Positions 6,428 through 8,354 of a stretch of DNA of 8,354 bases are shown piece after piece; position 1 is the first letter of the stretch; every line of letters starts with the position of its first letter. Under the pieces are notes generated by a model. That model was not told where the DNA came from and searched no databases. It worked only from the letters and a program-made list of their open reading frames with translations. The stretch spans positions 1-8,354 of the forward strand of contig SKGU01000274.1 of assembly GCA_007117255.1 (NCBI GenBank), written 5' to 3'. The translations under genes were made by a program, and so were the position numbers. This DNA is from Natronohydrobacter sp. (GTDB lineage Bacteria; Pseudomonadota; Alphaproteobacteria; Rhodobacterales; Rhodobacteraceae).

Positions 6428-7888
6428 ATGACTTCTCCATTGCGCCGTCACCGGATGATCAAGATTGTGGCCACGCTTGGCCCAGCCTCGTCCAGCTATG
6501 ACATGATCCGCACCCTGTTCGAGTCCGGTGCTGATGTATTTCGCCTGAACATGAGCCATGGCAGCCATGACGAAATTGCGGCACGCCATGCCATCATTCG
6601 CCAGGTTGAAGCAGACCTTGGCCGCCCGATCTGCATTCTGGCTGATCTGCAGGGCCCGAAGCTGCGCGTGGGGACGTTTTCAGCAGATTCGTTTGAACTG
6701 GAAGAAGGCCAGCCCTTCCGTCTTGATCTTGACCCTGCCGAAGGCGACGCAACGCGCGTAAACCTTCCGCATCCCGAAATCTTCAAGGCGCTGGAGCCGG
6801 GGTCGCAATTGCTGGTCAATGATGGAAAAATCCGCCTGTCTGTAGATGACTGCGGCCCTGATTTTGCCAATTGCACTGTTCAAGTGGGCGGTACGATTTC
6901 CAATCGCAAGGGCGTCAATGTGCCCGATGTGGTTTTGCCACTGGCTGCATTGTCGGACAAGGACCGCAAGGATCTGGAATTCGTGTGCCGTCTGGGTGTT
7001 GATTGGTTGGCGCTGTCTTTCGTGCAACGCGCCTCGGACGTCACAGAAGCACGAGAGCTTGCGCAGGGGCGCGCGGCGATTCTGTCGAAGATCGAAAAGC
7101 CTGCCGCCGTGAAGGCCTTCGAGGAAATTCTGGCCGTGTCAGACGGGATCATGGTGGCGCGCGGCGATCTGGGTGTGGAACTACCGGTGCAGAATGTGCC
7201 GCCGATCCAGAAACGGCTTGTGCGGCGTGCGCGTGCGGCAGCAAAGCCTGTGATCGTTGCCACACAAATGCTGGAATCCATGATCGAAAGCCCTGTGCCG
7301 ACCCGCGCCGAAGTGTCTGATGTGGCAACGGCCATCTATGAAGGGGCGGATGCAGTCATGTTGTCGGCAGAATCTGCTGCCGGTCAATACCCGGTTGAAG
7401 CCGTGACCACGATGAATAATGTCGCTATCGAGGTCGAGAACGACCCGACTTATATCGAGATCATCGACAGTTCGCGCAAGGTCAAGCACACCACCATCGC
7501 AGACGGGATCGTGGCCGCAGCCCGTGAACTGGCCGAAAAGACCGACATCGCGGCAATTTGTTGCTTCACCCAATCCGGCACGACCGCAAACCTGGTCGCG
7601 CGTGAACGTCCCCATGTGCCGATCATCGCCATCACGCCGATCTTGCCAGTTGCGCGGCGCATGTCGTTGGTCTGGGGCGTGCATTGTGAAACAGTCACGG
7701 GCGAGGTGGAGCGTTTCAAGAAAGCCGTCATCAACGCGGTGCGCGTGGCGCGCAAATATGAATTCGCCACGGAAACGGATCAGATTCTCGTCACGGCAGG
7801 GATTCCCTTTAACCAGCCGGGCACAACAAACATCTTGCGGGTCGCCCCCTGCGCAGAGCACTTGATTGTGCAAGGAGAGCCGGAATAG
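6428..7888 (+). CDS. pyk: Pyruvate kinase
   Basis: 486 residues, family-typical length. It converts phosphoenolpyruvate + ADP to pyruvate + ATP, the last step of glycolysis and the Entner-Doudoroff route. Domain A starts at IKIVATLGPASS (11-22); FRLNMSHG (38-45) supplies substrate and cation ligands R39, N41 and S43. The B domain spans roughly 82-175. The catalytic signature AILSKIEKP carries K221 and E223; MVARGDLGVELP carries D247; VATQMLESM (278-286) and GADAVMLSAESAAG (307-320) follow. The regulatory C domain runs from about 355 and includes TQSGTTA (381-387). The segment D73-LQGPKLRV81 has Leu, Gln, Lys and Val where K+-dependent enzymes have Thr, Lys, Glu and Thr, so K+-independence is predicted. 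The frame is open upstream to 6332, but the ribosome site and family N-terminus place the start at 6428. Confidence 0.97.
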   Translation: MTSPLRRHRMIKIVATLGPASSSYDMIRTLFESGADVFRLNMSHGSHDEIAARHAIIRQVEADLGRPICILADLQGPKLRVGTFSADSFELEEGQPFRLDLDPAEGDATRVNLPHPEIFKALEPGSQLLVNDGKIRLSVDDCGPDFANCTVQVGGTISNRKGVNVPDVVLPLAALSDKDRKDLEFVCRLGVDWLALSFVQRASDVTEARELAQGRAAILSKIEKPAAVKAFEEILAVSDGIMVARGDLGVELPVQNVPPIQKRLVRRARAAAKPVIVATQMLESMIESPVPTRAEVSDVATAIYEGADAVMLSAESAAGQYPVEAVTTMNNVAIEVENDPTYIEIIDSSRKVKHTTIADGIVAAARELAEKTDIAAICCFTQSGTTANLVARERPHVPIIAITPILPVARRMSLVWGVHCETVTGEVERFKKAVINAVRVARKYEFATETDQILVTAGIPFNQPGTTNILRVAPCAEHLIVQGEPE

Positions 7889-7917
7889 ACTGACAGCCCA
7901 GATAAGCGTGGGTGCAG

Positions 7918-8154
7918 ATGGATCATGAAACTGTCTTTTTGATGGGTGTCTATCTGCTCCCGCTGGGGTTTGTCAGCCTGATCAGCGCATGGGCTGGCAA
8001 CCGCACCCCTTGGCTGGCTCTGGCTCTGGCCGTCCTTTCCGTCGCTTTCTTTGGCTATGTTTTCGCGACCCGCCCAGAGGGGCTGTTCAGCATCCGCGAC
8101 ATTCCTGATCTGACAATCGCGCTTGTCGTGCGCGTGATGGCCTTGTTTCAGTGA
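7918..8154 (+). CDS. Small two-helix membrane protein of unknown function
   Basis: 78 residues starting MDHETVFLMG. Two hydrophobic helices, about 6-26 (VFLMGVYLLPLGFVSLISAWA) split by a short NRTP turn from 32-50 (WLALALAVLSVAFFGYVFA), suggest a hairpin in the inner membrane. The tail DIPDLTIALVVRVMALF could form a third, shorter helix. It begins 29 bases after pyk in the same direction with no hairpin between, so it is probably co-transcribed with pyk. The ribosome site is weak (GTGGG before ATG 7918); GTG 7912 would add two residues. I do not recognise a named domain. Codon pattern and helices make it a likely real gene. Confidence 0.72.
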   Translation: MDHETVFLMGVYLLPLGFVSLISAWAGNRTPWLALALAVLSVAFFGYVFATRPEGLFSIRDIPDLTIALVVRVMALFQ

Positions 8155-8161
8155 ACAGGTC

Positions 8162-8190
8162 TTGCGGTGTGCGGGAATCTGCGCTAAGCG
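8162..8190 (+). promoter_or_regulatory. Candidate promoter of rpmI
   Basis: TTGCGG (8162-8167) and TAAGCG (8185-8190) are separated by 17 bases, about 78 bases before the rpmI start. The spacing is ideal and the hexamers are only moderate matches, as is common in alphaproteobacteria. Confidence 0.3.
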
Positions 8191-8203
8191 GCGCGCTCTA
8201 ACC

Positions 8204-8239
8204 CATGCGTCCGGCCTCCGTGGCATGCCGAGGCGCATG
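8204..8239 (+). promoter_or_regulatory. Bulged hairpin in the rpmI leader, candidate ribosomal-protein leader
   Basis: CATGC (8204-8208) pairs with GCATG (8235-8239) and GCCTC (8214-8218) with GAGGC (8230-8234), leaving a five-base bulge GTCCG and an 11-base loop that contains GGCATGCC. It ends 28 bases before the rpmI start. Ribosomal protein L20 controls rpmI-rplT through structured leaders in other bacteria; that this hairpin serves the same purpose is inference. Confidence 0.35.
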
Positions 8240-8267
8240 AATGAACCTCCATCGAAAGGAGTTTGAA

Positions 8268-8354
8268 ATGCCCAAGATGAAGACCAAATCGGGCGCGAAG
8301 AAGCGCTTTTCCATGACAGCCACTGGCAAGGTCAAGGCAGGTCAGGCCGGCAAG
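8268..8354 (+). CDS. rpmI: 50S ribosomal protein L35, N-terminal part
   Basis: The first 29 codons are in the window, and the right edge cuts the gene. The text MPKMKTKSGAKKRF followed by TATGKVKAGQAGK is the highly conserved, Lys-rich start of L35, a small protein of the large ribosomal subunit that is about 65 residues in full. AAGGAG at 8256-8261 lies six bases before the ATG. In most bacteria rplT (L20) follows directly; it would lie beyond the window. Confidence 0.96.
   Translation, partial: MPKMKTKSGAKKRFSMTATGKVKAGQAGK

Noticed and set aside
6238..6429. N-terminal extension of the DUF1244 protein
   Set aside because: The extra 64 residues are not family-like, and GGAGGA eight bases before ATG 6237 gives the normal 104-residue protein.

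Overview
The window looks like a chromosomal segment of an alphaproteobacterium, most likely Rhodobacterales/Rhodobacteraceae. The evidence is a GC-rich sequence with matching codon use, an E. coli-class IlvD, a DUF1244 protein, a pyruvate kinase followed by a small membrane protein and rpmI, RTX-repeat proteins of a roseobacter type, and an intergenic element (about 186-288) that resembles a dispersed repeat I recall from Rhodobacteraceae. The assignment rests on recognition by eye, not on a database search.

Left part, 1-4036, all on the + strand. The tail of a DUF1611/DgcN-type protein (1-188) is followed by a hairpin-rich spacer. Next come an enolase-superfamily DgcA/dipeptide-epimerase-type enzyme (289-1251, probable GTG start), dihydroxy-acid dehydratase ilvD (1313-3154) and a fold-type IV D-amino-acid transaminase (3158-4021). 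A strong hairpin with the dat stop codon in its loop closes the block. DgcN and DgcA form a D-glutamate breakdown route (N-acetylation, then racemisation of N-acetyl-D-Glu). D-amino-acid transaminase makes or uses D-glutamate. The block therefore reads as a D-amino-acid/2-keto-acid cluster with the branched-chain gene ilvD inside it.

Middle part, 4048-5922, - strand then non-coding. A two-module RTX (calcium-binding nonapeptide) protein is preceded in the same reading frame by a short ORF encoding a hydrophobic N-terminus and a Ser/Asp linker. One TAA codon separates them, so the gene looks interrupted by a nonsense codon. About 0.4 kb of AT-richer DNA upstream holds no gene that I can support.

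Right part, 5923-8354. A DUF1244 gene (- strand) diverges from pyruvate kinase (+ strand) across about 190 bases. The pyruvate kinase carries the residue set of K+-independent enzymes (Leu-Gln-Lys-Val around Lys78). It is followed by a two-helix membrane protein of unknown function and then, after a leader with a bulged hairpin, by the 5' end of rpmI (ribosomal protein L35), cut off by the window edge.

I do not see a CRISPR array, tRNA, rRNA, insertion sequence or phage. The points most worth a second look are the in-frame stop in the RTX gene, the dgcN-dgcA-ilvD-dat order, the altered substrate-carboxylate motif of the transaminase, and the predicted K+-independence of the pyruvate kinase.
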